A DNA stretch of 11,967 bases from CAZADA01 sp964524065 (GTDB lineage Bacteria > Pseudomonadota > Alphaproteobacteria > Caulobacterales > Maricaulaceae). Location of the stretch: the NCBI GenBank assembly GCA_964524065.1, contig CAZGCB010000086.1, positions 1 through 11,967 on the forward strand. The letters run 5' to 3'. Positions 5,673-11,967 of this stretch are shown one piece after another. Position 1 is the first letter of the stretch. Every line of letters starts with the position of its first letter. The notes beneath the pieces were generated by a model. It did no database searches. It was not told the origin of the DNA and saw nothing but the letters and a program-made list of their open reading frames with translations. The position numbers and the translations under genes are program-made.

Positions 5673-6623
5673 TCACCCGTCGGCGCGCGTCTCATCCACT
5701 TCGGTTGTGCCGGCGTGCAGCGCTTCGAAGGCCAGCATGGCGCGTTTGCGCTCCACGCCCCAATGATAACCGGTGAGGCGACCGTCCGTCGCCAACACCC
5801 GGTGGCAGGGAATGATCCAGGAGATGGGATTGGCGCCCACGGCTGCGCCCACGGCGCGGCTGGCTTTGGGTGTGCATACCTGGCTGGCGATGTCCGAATA
5901 GCTGCTGAGGCCGCCCGGTTCGATGGCCAGCAAGGCGCGCCACACTTGGCGCTGCCAGGGTGTGCCATGCAACACGAGCGGCAGCGGGCCCTCGGACGCC
6001 ACGAAGATTCGGTGCGCCCAAGCGCGGGCGGCGTCATCGTCGCGTGTGAAGATGGCGGCGCTAAAACGCTGGGCCAAATCGGCGAAGGCCTCGTCCTCCA
6101 TGCCCGCATCGGCGAAGGCGAGGCCGGCGAGGCCCCGTTCGGCGATGAGGAACACGCCGCTCCCAAAGGGGGTGGGCGCGCAGCCCCAGATGAAGGAGAG
6201 CCCCGCGCCGCGCCGGCGGGCCTGGCCGGGCGTCACCGCCTCATGGGCGATGAACACATCATGCAGCCGCGAGGGACCGGAAAAGCCTGCGTCCCAGGCG
6301 GCTTCCTCCACGCTGGCGCCGGCTTCCAGCGCGGCGCGCGCTTCGGCCTGGGCGATGGCTTGGACGTAACGCTTGGGCGACAGGCCTACCCAGCGCGAGA
6401 ACAGCTTGTGGAAATGGTGCGGCGACAGGCCGATGCGGGCCGCTGCAGCGGCGTAATCGGGCTGAGCGCGCCATTCCTCGCCCAAAAAGGATAGGGCTTG
6501 TATGACCCGCGCGCTGTCGCGGGCCGATTGTTCCAGCGATCCCAGATCGGGCGCGGTGCTCGCGAGTCGGTCGGCCTGATGCGTGGCGCGCGAGAATGAT
6601 GGTGCAGTCATGGAAACCAGCAT
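5673..6623 (-). CDS. AraC-domain O6-methylguanine-DNA methyltransferase (Ada-like, lacks N-terminal Ada domain)
   Basis: A 316-residue fusion of an AraC-type helix-turn-helix region (about 35-138; ARIGLSPHHFHKLFSRWVGLSPKRY, then SVEEAAWDAGFSGPSRLHDVF) with an Ogt-type alkyltransferase (about 145-303). The suicide-cysteine motif IPCHRV is at 271-276 with acceptor Cys273. TPWQRQVWRALLAI and SYSDIA precede it, as in the family. It transfers alkyl groups from O6-alkylguanine to itself. E. coli Ada has an additional N-terminal zinc domain that senses methyl-phosphotriesters. That domain is absent here, since the chain starts only about 30 residues before the AraC part. The sensing route of classical Ada is therefore missing, and activator function is uncertain. 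AGGA lies eight bases before the ATG at 6623; an ATG at 6611 is an alternative. The ribosome-binding site is part of a hairpin. The closest named relative is Ada; I leave the symbol empty because of the missing domain. Confidence 0.93.
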   Translation of the reverse strand: MLVSMTAPSFSRATHQADRLASTAPDLGSLEQSARDSARVIQALSFLGEEWRAQPDYAAAAARIGLSPHHFHKLFSRWVGLSPKRYVQAIAQAEARAALEAGASVEEAAWDAGFSGPSRLHDVFIAHEAVTPGQARRRGAGLSFIWGCAPTPFGSGVFLIAERGLAGLAFADAGMEDEAFADLAQRFSAAIFTRDDDAARAWAHRIFVASEGPLPLVLHGTPWQRQVWRALLAIEPGGLSSYSDIASQVCTPKASRAVGAAVGANPISWIIPCHRVLATDGRLTGYHWGVERKRAMLAFEALHAGTTEVDETRADG

Positions 6624-6632
6624 GGGCGTGTT

Positions 6633-6649
6633 CCTATCGTGGCGATAGG
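6633..6649 (-). promoter_or_regulatory. Hairpin overlapping the alkyltransferase ribosome-binding site
   Basis: On the reverse strand CCTATCG-CCA-CGATAGG forms perfect seven-base arms with a three-base loop. The 3' arm (GATAGG, running into AA) contains the AGGA ribosome-binding site of the gene starting at 6623. As RNA it would mask that site; as DNA it would be a compact dyad operator. Both readings are inference. Confidence 0.5.
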
Positions 6650-6724
6650 GCGACTCTAGATACAGCGCGGCTGCGACACCGCCCGGATCTTGCGGCGGCG
6701 GCCTTTTGGCGCGTGTTTGGGGGG

Positions 6725-7270
6725 CTAGGCTTGCGGCGCGTCGTCGTCGGCCTGCGGGGCGGGAGTCTCGCGCGCGGTGGCGAGGGCGCGGCTGAGGGCG
6801 TCGGCGAAATCTTCCCGCTCGCGGGGCGATAAAAACGATCCCAGCTCCGCCCCCTCGCCATGGCTGCGCAGAATGACGCGTACGGCATGTTCGCCGCGGC
6901 GCTCCACATGCACACGCGCCCAATAGGGCGAGACGCTCCAGCTTTGCGTGCGGCCATTGGGATGGCGGCGCGCGACGCGGACCTCTTGCGGCGTCACCTG
7001 CACCATCTCGCACACGCGGCCCTGGCGGTAGGAGAGGTGGAAGGCCAACAGCACCAGAAGGATGTCAACGCCCATAAATCCGATCACCGGCCAAGCGCCG
7101 AGGGTGACATAAAACGCGCCCGCGATGACAGCCATGGCGATGATGGCGATCATCAGCGCGATAAAGCCGGCTTTGGGCAGGGAGCGGTTGGGCGTCAGCA
7201 CCGCATCCATAAACAAGGGCGCGCCGGCGGGCGTGGCGTGGTCAGCGGTGGAAGCGGCGGGCGTCGACAT
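6725..7270 (-). CDS. DUF2244 domain-containing membrane protein
   Basis: A 181-residue protein matching DUF2244, a family of two-helix inner-membrane proteins of unknown function common in Alphaproteobacteria. Landmarks are DAVLTPNRSLPKAGFIALM (about 22-40), two membrane helices (about 35-56 and 58-79, with GAWPVIGFMGVDILLVLLAF across the turn and second helix), YRQGRVCEMVQVTPQEVRV after them, and SVSPYWARVHVER followed by GSFLSPREREDFADAL near the end. The last 15 or so residues are a low-complexity acidic tail. The ATG at 7270 gives the family-like start; the upstream in-frame ATGs would add non-conserved residues. No strong Shine-Dalgarno is visible. It is divergent from the MAPEG gene and may be cotranscribed with the alkyltransferase gene 101 bp downstream. 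Family members are sometimes found near cytochrome oxidase or nth genes; no role is established. Confidence 0.87.
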   Translation of the reverse strand: MSTPAASTADHATPAGAPLFMDAVLTPNRSLPKAGFIALMIAIIAMAVIAGAFYVTLGAWPVIGFMGVDILLVLLAFHLSYRQGRVCEMVQVTPQEVRVARRHPNGRTQSWSVSPYWARVHVERRGEHAVRVILRSHGEGAELGSFLSPREREDFADALSRALATARETPAPQADDDAPQA

Positions 7271-7417
7271 AACGCCAGATATAGCGCGTCCGCGGGGATG
7301 GCCCATCATCCAGGCGATGGATGGGTGAAGGGGCGTGTGTCTGCGCGTTTGATCGCATTCGCGCCGCGGCTCTTTGCGTTTAAGGTATCGTCCCATTGAT
7401 GGGATTGGGGCGTTTGC
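7271..7417. promoter_or_regulatory. Divergent promoter gap with two CCCAT...ATGGG dyads
   Basis: This 147-bp gap must hold the promoters of the DUF2244 gene (reverse) and the MAPEG-nth pair (forward). Two inverted repeats share half-sites: CCCATC (7302-7307) with GATGGG (7320-7325), and TCCCAT-TG-ATGGGA (7391-7404). The second ends 13 bp before the MAPEG ATG. Both could be sites for one dimeric regulator. No convincing -35/-10 pair was fixed by eye. Confidence 0.35.
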
Positions 7418-7843
7418 ATGAGCCACAGTATTCTGTTGGCGGCCGCGGCTCTCGTGGCGTGGTCGTTGGTTGTCGCCGTTTGGACGATGGCGACGCGGAT
7501 TCCGGCCATGCGCAAAGCGCGCCTGCACCCCGAAAAGGTCCGCCATACGCGCGGGGATGCGTGGGATGTCCTGCCTTCTGAGGTGCGTCAGGTCGCCGAC
7601 AACTACAATAATCTGATGGAGCAGCCGACGCTGTTTTACGCCATCGTGTTTGTGCTGGCGCTGAGCGGTGAGGCGGCGGGCGTCGATGTCGCCTTGGCGT
7701 GGGGCTATGTTGTGGGGCGGATCGTGCACTCGATTTGGCAGTGCACGCGCAATGTGGTGACGGTCCGGTTTTATCTGTTTGTCGCGTCGAGCCTGCTGCT
7801 GTTCCCGCTTACGGGGCGGGCGTTGTATCTCTTAGTGACCTAA
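7418..7843 (+). CDS. MAPEG-family integral membrane protein
   Basis: A 141-residue four-helix membrane protein of the MAPEG family (membrane-associated proteins in eicosanoid and glutathione metabolism). Bacterial members are mostly of unproven function; some have glutathione-transferase-like activity. Hydrophobic helices lie at about 5-25, 70-86, 90-108 and 117-138. The stretch EVRQVADNYNNLMEQPTLFY between helices 1 and 2 carries the conserved Asn/Glu of the family, and GYVVGRIVHSIWQCTRNVVTVRF carries the conserved Arg-His and following basic residues. The ATG at 7418 is preceded by a weak GGGATTGGGG. nth follows after 48 bp on the same strand, suggesting one transcript; no functional link is known to me. 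Confidence 0.88.
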   Translation: MSHSILLAAAALVAWSLVVAVWTMATRIPAMRKARLHPEKVRHTRGDAWDVLPSEVRQVADNYNNLMEQPTLFYAIVFVLALSGEAAGVDVALAWGYVVGRIVHSIWQCTRNVVTVRFYLFVASSLLLFPLTGRALYLLVT

Positions 7844-7891
7844 CGCTGCGCCGCCCTCGTTGGCGGCGGCGGTTCAGCGAAGGTTTGCGCC

Positions 7892-8602
7892 ATGGCCTCT
7901 CATTCCGCGTCAACATCGGCTCAGCCGAAAAAGCCGAAAGCCGTCCCGCGTGGGCTGCCCAAGGCGGCGGCGGCGGAGCTTTACGCACGCTTGGCGGCCG
8001 ATCGCCCCGATCCGCGTACGGAGCTGGACTACATCAACCCCTACACGCTGGTGGTGGCGGTGGCGTTATCGGCCCAGGCGACGGATGTGGGCGTCAACAA
8101 AGCCACCAAGCGCTTGTTCGCGGAAGCCTCCACCCCCGAAGCCATGCTGGCGCTGGGCGAAGATCACGTGCGCGATCGCATCAAAACCATTGGGCTGTAT
8201 CGCAATAAGGCGAAGAACGTCATCGCCTTGTCGCGGATTTTGTTGGAGCGTCATGGCGGCGACGTCCCGCGCGATCGCGATGCGCTCGAGGCGCTTCCGG
8301 GGGTCGGCCGCAAGACCGCGAATGTGGTGCTGAACGAGGCTTTTGGCGAGCCGACTATCGCCGTGGACACGCACATTTTCCGCGTCTCCAACCGCACCAA
8401 GCTGGCGCCCGGCGACACGCCGCTGGCGGTCGAGTTGCGGCTGGAGAAGGTGACGCCGGCGGCGTTCAAGCGCGGCGCCCATCACTGGCTGATCCTGCAC
8501 GGACGCTATGTGTGCAAGGCGCGCAAGCCGGAATGCTGTCGCTGTGTGATCGCCGATTTGTGCCGGTTTAAGGACAAGACGCCGGCCCCGAAAGACGGGT
8601 GA
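7892..8602 (+). CDS. nth: Endonuclease III (DNA glycosylase/AP lyase)
   Basis: A 236-residue base-excision-repair enzyme that removes oxidised pyrimidines such as thymine glycol and cleaves the abasic site. The core has LSAQATDVGVNKAT (59-72), the helix-hairpin-helix LPGVGRKTANVV (135-146) with catalytic Lys141, and IAVDTHIFRV (156-165) with catalytic Asp159. Four cysteines at 208, 215, 218 and 224 (C-x6-C-x2-C-x5-C) ligate the [4Fe-4S] cluster. All key residues are present. The length exceeds E. coli Nth (211) mostly through a Lys/Ala-rich N-terminal extension of about 20 residues. AAGG about nine bases before the ATG at 7892 supports this start. It is convergent with grpE across a 30-bp gap. 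Confidence 0.97.
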   Translation: MASHSASTSAQPKKPKAVPRGLPKAAAAELYARLAADRPDPRTELDYINPYTLVVAVALSAQATDVGVNKATKRLFAEASTPEAMLALGEDHVRDRIKTIGLYRNKAKNVIALSRILLERHGGDVPRDRDALEALPGVGRKTANVVLNEAFGEPTIAVDTHIFRVSNRTKLAPGDTPLAVELRLEKVTPAAFKRGAHHWLILHGRYVCKARKPECCRCVIADLCRFKDKTPAPKDG

Positions 8603-8603
8603 A

Positions 8604-8626
8604 GCGCGAGGCGCCGGCGCCCGCGC
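8604..8626. terminator. GC-rich dyad between convergent nth and grpE
   Basis: GCGCG-A-GGCGCC pairs with GGCGCC-CGCGC, with one bulged A, including a perfect 12-bp palindrome at 8610-8621. It fills the 30-bp gap between the two stop codons and could act on both transcripts. There is no loop sequence, so a few central bases must open, and no U-run follows. Confidence 0.45.
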
Positions 8627-8632
8627 ACGCCC

Positions 8633-9361
8633 CTAAATCGTCGTGTCGAGGCGTTGGCCGGGCGTCGCGGTGTTGACGTCGTCCTCGGTCGTCTCAGTAT
8701 CGGATGCCGCTTCAGACACGGCGTCCGCATCCGGCTCCGATGGCGGTGCGCCATCAGCCGGGCCGGCGGACACGGCCACCATGGCCGCGCGCAAGGTGCG
8801 ATCCCCGATACGCCAGCCGGATTGGACCGCATCAACAATGCAGTCCTTGGGATGATCGCTGGGGATCTGCGCCACGGCTTGGTGCAGGTTGGGGTCGAAG
8901 CGCACGCCGGGTGTGGAGTCGATGGGCTTGATGTGCTGGCGGGCGAGGGCGTCCAGCAACTCTTTGCGGGTCATTTCAATGCCCGCCAGCAGTCCGGCGC
9001 CGGCATCACCGAGACCATCGCGCAGATCCGGCGTCACCGCGTGGATGGCGCGGTCGAGATTGTCCGCCACTTGGATGAGATCGCCGGCGAAGCTGGTGAG
9101 GGCGTAGGCTTTGGCGTCCGCCACTTCGCGTTCGGCGCGTTTACGGGTGTTTTCCGCATCGGCCATAGCGCGCATGAGGCGGTCTTTCATATCCGCCAAT
9201 TCGGTCTCCAGCGGGCTGAAGCCGTCCTGCGCCGCGCCGTCGTCGGCGGCGTCGCTTGCGGCCGCTTCGGGCCCGGTGTCGTCCGCATCCACGGCCTGCG
9301 GGTTGGCGGCGGGTTCAGGATCGCCGTTCGGGGATGGGGTGTGGGTGTTCTCGTCGCTCAT
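8633..9361 (-). CDS. grpE: Nucleotide exchange factor GrpE
   Basis: A 242-residue cochaperone that releases ADP from DnaK to reset the chaperone cycle. An acidic, low-complexity N-terminus (about 1-48) precedes the long dimerisation helix (about 49-110; LETELADMKDRLMRAMADAE, NTRKRAEREV) and the beta domain with the GrpE signature GVRFDPNLHQAVAQ (152-165) and VQSGWRIGDRTLRAAMVAV (179-197). A second acidic tail of about 40 residues (SEPDADAVSEAASDTETTEDD region) is longer than in E. coli GrpE (197 residues). The ATG at 9361 overlaps the hrcA stop as ATGA, so translation is probably coupled. No close Shine-Dalgarno is present; CGGAG-CGGC-CTCCG (9370-9383 on the reverse strand) can form a small hairpin just before the start. 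Its partner dnaKJ genes lie at the other end of the window. Confidence 0.97.
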   Translation of the reverse strand: MSDENTHTPSPNGDPEPAANPQAVDADDTGPEAAASDAADDGAAQDGFSPLETELADMKDRLMRAMADAENTRKRAEREVADAKAYALTSFAGDLIQVADNLDRAIHAVTPDLRDGLGDAGAGLLAGIEMTRKELLDALARQHIKPIDSTPGVRFDPNLHQAVAQIPSDHPKDCIVDAVQSGWRIGDRTLRAAMVAVSAGPADGAPPSEPDADAVSEAASDTETTEDDVNTATPGQRLDTTI

Positions 9362-10539
9362 GCCGATTGCGGAGGCCGCTCCGGCCCCCCTCCATGCAGA
9401 ACCCGCCCAATGATGCGGGCCGTGTAGTCCACCAACGGAATCACGCGTGCGTAGTTGAGCCGGGTCGGCCCGATGACGCCTAAGGCTCCCACGATTTTTT
9501 GCTCCGCGTCCATATAGGGCGCCGCCACCACGCTCGATCCCGATAAGCTAAATAAGGGATTCTCCGCGCCGATGAAGATCTTGACGCCTTGGGCGTGGCT
9601 GGCCTGATCGAGGAGGGAGATCAAATCCTCCTTGCGCTCCAGCTCATCAAAGAGCAGGCGCACGCGCTCCAAATCTTCGGCTGCCTCCACATCCGACAAC
9701 AGATTGGCCGCGCCGCGCACGATCAGCGCGCGGGCCCCCTCGCCGCCGGTCCAGCTGGCGAGGCCCTGCTTCACCAGGCGCCGGCCAGCTTCGTCCAACT
9801 GAGCGCGCTCGCTTTCCAGTTCCGTGAGGATCATGGCGCGCGCTTGGGACAGAGTGCGACCCTTGAGGCGCGCGGCGAGATAATTACCCGCTTCTGTCAG
9901 GGCGGAAGGGGTCACGCCGGCCGGCGGGTGCATGAGCCGATTTTCCACTGTGCCGTCTTCGAACACCAGCACCACCAGCGCTTCGCCGGGGCCGAGGGCG
10001 ACGAACTCCACATGCCGCAGCGCGGCTTCGCGGGTCGGGGTCACGACCAGTCCCGCCCCGCCAGCGAGGCCCGATAGCAGCTGGGAGGCCCGTTCCAACG
10101 CATCGGAGACGCTGGGGGCGGCGCCGGATACCATGGTTTCAATGGCGGCGCGTTCTTCGCGGCTGACATCGCCCACTTCCAACAGGCCGTCCACGAAGAG
10201 GCGCAAACCCGCTTCGGTAGGCAGGCGCCCGGCGGAGGTGTGCGGCGCCGCCAGCAAGCCCATATGCACCAAATCCTGCATGGTGTTGCGCACCGATGCC
10301 GGTGACAGATCCACAGGCCCCACGCGCGACACGGTGCGCGATCCCACGGGCTGGCCCGTTTCAAGGTAGCTCTCGACGATGGTGCGGAAAATCTCCCGCG
10401 CACGCGCATCCAGTTCGGCCAGCGCGCTGGGTTGGCCCGAAGCCGGAGGTGCGGGCGGCGGGCCAACCGCCGCCACGGGGGCGCGGGGCGGCGCAGATTT
10501 GGAGCGGGATGGCGCGGGCGCGCGGGGACGTCGGCTCAT
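9358..10539 (-). CDS. hrcA: Heat-inducible transcription repressor HrcA
   Basis: A 393-residue DNA-binding repressor of chaperone genes; in many bacteria it binds the CIRCE element and is kept active by GroEL. The conserved N-terminal winged-helix region starts at about 42 (LDARAREIFRTIVESYLETG, then QPVGSRTVSR, SPASVRNTMQDL, HTSAGRLPTEAGLRLFVDGL). The middle and C-terminal GAF-like and dimerisation regions show LVVLVFEDGTVENRLM, ARLKGRTLSQARAMI, IFIGAENP and GALGVIGPTRLNYARVIPLVDYTA, all standard for HrcA. Residues 1-41 are an unusual Pro/Ala/Arg-rich extension absent from the family core. The ATG at 10539 is the first plausible start; nothing closer to the core offers ATG. There is no Shine-Dalgarno before it. 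The gene is first in the hrcA-grpE operon with a 4-bp overlap to grpE. Confidence 0.96.
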   Translation of the reverse strand: MSRRPRAPAPSRSKSAPPRAPVAAVGPPPAPPASGQPSALAELDARAREIFRTIVESYLETGQPVGSRTVSRVGPVDLSPASVRNTMQDLVHMGLLAAPHTSAGRLPTEAGLRLFVDGLLEVGDVSREERAAIETMVSGAAPSVSDALERASQLLSGLAGGAGLVVTPTREAALRHVEFVALGPGEALVVLVFEDGTVENRLMHPPAGVTPSALTEAGNYLAARLKGRTLSQARAMILTELESERAQLDEAGRRLVKQGLASWTGGEGARALIVRGAANLLSDVEAAEDLERVRLLFDELERKEDLISLLDQASHAQGVKIFIGAENPLFSLSGSSVVAAPYMDAEQKIVGALGVIGPTRLNYARVIPLVDYTARIIGRVLHGGGPERPPQSA

Positions 10540-10845
10540 GAACGTAAGTGTGGGTCGCGTGGGCGGCCCGCGCAAGGCGCGTGGCGTGTGCGGGCCTCGC
10601 CGCAAAGTCGCCGCGGACACGCCGTGAGGCTGTCGTGTTGTCGCCCCAGGCTGTGGTGTTGAAAGAGCAGGCGATGGCGCGTGTTTGGCATGCAGCTTGC
10701 GGCGTGGACGTGCGGCGGTTGTGCCGGCGCCGCCATAGTCGCGATCGGCGCCCATGTTGTGTATGACAGCCTGGGGGCTGGCTTTTGTGTGCAGCGAAAG
10801 CGTGTCGCGACATCAATTGCGCATCGCGCGGCCATGAGGATGGAC
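10540..10845. other. Divergent gap between hrcA and the lipoprotein gene
   Basis: 306 bp with no convincing gene. It contains the candidate hrcA promoter at 10547-10576. A small hairpin, CAGCC-TGGG-GGCTG followed by GCTTTT (10767-10786), has terminator form, but no forward transcript is known to need ending there. No CIRCE element was seen. An open frame from 10681 runs into the lipoprotein gene but lacks a ribosome-binding site and would bury the signal peptide, so I do not extend the gene. Confidence 0.45.
10547..10576 (-). promoter_or_regulatory. Candidate heat-shock-type promoter of hrcA-grpE
   Basis: On the reverse strand CTTGCG (10571-10576) is followed after 16 bp by CCCACACT (10547-10554), resembling the sigma-32 pattern CTTGAA-N13-17-CCCCATNT. 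Transcription would start about at 10540-10539, essentially at the hrcA ATG, giving a leaderless or nearly leaderless message. A 7-bp inverted repeat, GGCCCGC (10565-10571) with GCGGGCC (10590-10596), flanks the -35 region. All of this is by-eye matching. Confidence 0.35.
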
Positions 10846-11427
10846 ATGAACAGACGAGGGATGAGTGGAGCCGCCGCGGCGATCGTCATGGCGGGATTGT
10901 TAGCGGCGGGGTGTGCGTCCGTTGCGGACGGGTCGCGGCAGATCCTGCCGATCACGGCCAATGTGCCTGAAGCCAAGGTGACGATTTTCGATAAGCGCGG
11001 CGCGGTCGTGTACTCCGGGCCGACGCCGGCGCGGGTGTCGTTGCAGCGTGCTGACGGGGTGTTCAATCCGGCCGATTACCGGGTTCGGGTGTCTGCGCCA
11101 GGCTATCAGGATTATGAGATTGATTTGGAGCCAGGCTTCAACGCCACAGGCTTCGCCAACGTTTTCAATGGCGTAATCATTGGCAGCCTCATTGTTGATC
11201 CCATCACCGGCGCGTTTGTCACCCACCGGCCTAAGCAGGTGAACGCCGAGCTGTGGCCCACCCGTCCGACGGCGCAGCAAGTGCGCCGTGCGCGTCCCGC
11301 CGCCGGCCCGGCGCCGCGCCGGGGCGCCGCACCTGAGTTGCCGGCCTATGCGCGCGCTCAGATTGAAATTCGCTCCATTTATGATCTGAGCCCTGAAGAA
11401 CGCGCCGAGTTAATGGGGCGTAATTGA
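10846..11427 (+). CDS. Lipoprotein with PEGA-like region
   Basis: A 193-residue envelope protein. The N-terminus (MNRRGMSGAAAAIVMAGLLAAGC) is a lipoprotein signal peptide with the lipidated Cys at 23. The mature part contains NVPEAKVTIFDKRGAVVYSG, PTPARVSL and YRVRVSAPGYQDYEIDL (about 39-107), resembling PEGA-type surface beta domains in which a short 'GpTP.r..L..G.y.v....pGY' pattern recurs. A Gly/hydrophobic stretch, GFANVFNGVIIGSLIVDPITGAF, follows. The remainder is Pro/Ala/Arg-rich and ends in an acidic helix (YDLSPEERAELMGRN). AGGA five bases before the ATG at 10846 favours it over in-frame ATGs at 10834 and 10840. It lies between hrcA and rph, which are often direct neighbours in related genomes. 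Function unknown; a cell-surface or periplasmic structural role is likely. Confidence 0.82.
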   Translation: MNRRGMSGAAAAIVMAGLLAAGCASVADGSRQILPITANVPEAKVTIFDKRGAVVYSGPTPARVSLQRADGVFNPADYRVRVSAPGYQDYEIDLEPGFNATGFANVFNGVIIGSLIVDPITGAFVTHRPKQVNAELWPTRPTAQQVRRARPAAGPAPRRGAAPELPAYARAQIEIRSIYDLSPEERAELMGRN

Positions 11428-11519
11428 TGACGCGATGATCGGGCGCGTTTGGGCCGGTATGGCGCAGGCGCGCCTGGTTCAGCTGGACGTCGGGGCCGGG
11501 GCGCGTTAGCGCTGGGGTC

Positions 11520-11967
11520 ATGAGCACCGATACCATCAGCACGGTCACGCGTCCGTCCAAACGGGCGCCCGACCAACTCCGTTCCGTCACCCTCGACACC
11601 GAAGGCTGGGCCAAGCACGCCGAAGGCGCGTGCCTGGCGCAGTTCGGCGACACCCATGTGTTGTGCACCGCCAGCTTCACCGAAGGGGTGCCGGGCTGGC
11701 TGCGCGGCGGCGGCAAGGGTTGGGTTACGGGCGAATATGGCATGCTGCCGCGCGCCACCCACACCCGCGGTCAACGCGAAGCGGCGCGGGGGAAACAATC
11801 GGGCCGCACGCAGGAGATTCAGCGCCTGATCGGCCGCTCCCTACGGGCGTGCGTCGATATGAAAAAGCTGGGCGAGAACCAAATCACCCTCGATTGCGAT
11901 GTGATCCAGGCCGATGGCGGCACGCGCACGGCGGCCATCACGGGCGCCTGGGTCGCGCTGAAGCGGG
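11520..11967 (+). CDS. rph: Ribonuclease PH, N-terminal part
   Basis: The first 149 codons of RNase PH, a phosphate-dependent 3'-5' exoribonuclease that trims tRNA precursors; the family is about 240 residues, so roughly the last 90 lie beyond the window. The fragment has RPSKRAPDQLRSVTL near the start, KHAEGACLAQFGDTHVLCTA, GWVTGEYGMLPRATHTR, REAARGKQSGRTQEIQRLIG and CDVIQADGGTRTAAITGAWV, all family hallmarks including the Arg-rich tRNA/phosphate-binding segment. The ATG at 11520 has only GGGG at 11514-11517 before it and gives a start about nine residues longer than E. coli RNase PH. It is divergent from the hrcA-grpE operon with the lipoprotein gene between, 92 bp away. Identification is very secure. 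Confidence 0.97.
   Translation, partial: MSTDTISTVTRPSKRAPDQLRSVTLDTEGWAKHAEGACLAQFGDTHVLCTASFTEGVPGWLRGGGKGWVTGEYGMLPRATHTRGQREAARGKQSGRTQEIQRLIGRSLRACVDMKKLGENQITLDCDVIQADGGTRTAAITGAWVALKR

Noticed and set aside
8654..9427. Long forward open frame opposite grpE and the end of hrcA
   Set aside because: A codon-bias shadow of grpE; no ribosome-binding site or recognisable domain.
10767..10786. Small hairpin with GCTTTT as a rho-independent terminator
   Set aside because: Only a five-base stem, and no forward gene upstream needs terminating; kept only as a note in the gap description.
10681..10845. N-terminal extension of the lipoprotein from an upstream start
   Set aside because: It would bury the lipoprotein signal peptide inside the chain, and the AGGA ribosome-binding site fits the ATG at 10846 instead.

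Overview
The window is GC-rich DNA with ordinary bacterial gene density. Its chaperone and housekeeping genes look alphaproteobacterial: a dnaK C-terminus ending in an EEVDDDKK-type tail, dnaJ, dapB, nth, and hrcA-grpE close to rph. The overall style suggests a marine, stalked-type lineage such as the Maricaulales/Hyphomonadales. That placement is an impression from gene order and protein style, not a computed phylogeny.

Layout from left to right. (1) Positions 1-1855: the 3' end of dnaK and complete dnaJ, both forward, forming the Hsp70/Hsp40 operon. (2) 1934-3531: a reverse TetR-type repressor divergent from a forward outer-membrane beta-barrel gene. The 218-bp gap between them is AT-rich near the barrel gene and carries a near-palindrome over its probable promoter. 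(3) 3548-4636: two tandem inverted repeats, then dapB of lysine/diaminopimelate synthesis. (4) 4637-5167: a long gap with strong inverted repeats, an AT-rich stretch, and a reverse 38-residue single-helix membrane protein short enough to be missed by routine gene calling. (5) 5168-7270: a reverse cluster of a DUF2244 membrane protein, an Ada/Ogt-type DNA alkyltransferase with an AraC-like domain but no N-terminal phosphotriester-sensing domain, and an unrecognised three-helix membrane protein. (6) 7418-8602: a forward pair, a MAPEG-family membrane protein and endonuclease III (nth). (7) 8633-10539: the reverse hrcA-grpE operon with an ATGA stop/start overlap. (8) 10846-11967: a forward lipoprotein with a PEGA-like region and the 5' end of rph (RNase PH).

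Two themes run through the window. The first is protein quality control: DnaK, DnaJ and GrpE form one chaperone cycle, and HrcA is the usual repressor of such genes in many bacteria. No CIRCE element (TTAGCACTC-N9-GAGTGCTAA) was seen in the hrcA upstream region or the dnaK-dnaJ gap. The second is DNA repair: the alkyltransferase handles alkylated bases and endonuclease III handles oxidised pyrimidines. The rest is envelope-related: barrel protein, lipoprotein, MAPEG, DUF2244 and the small membrane protein. I saw no mobile element, CRISPR array, tRNA or rRNA. I found no convincing new multi-gene system. The most promising under-described items are the 38-residue membrane protein, the unrecognised membrane gene beside the alkyltransferase, the hairpin overlapping the alkyltransferase ribosome-binding site, and the candidate TetR operator.
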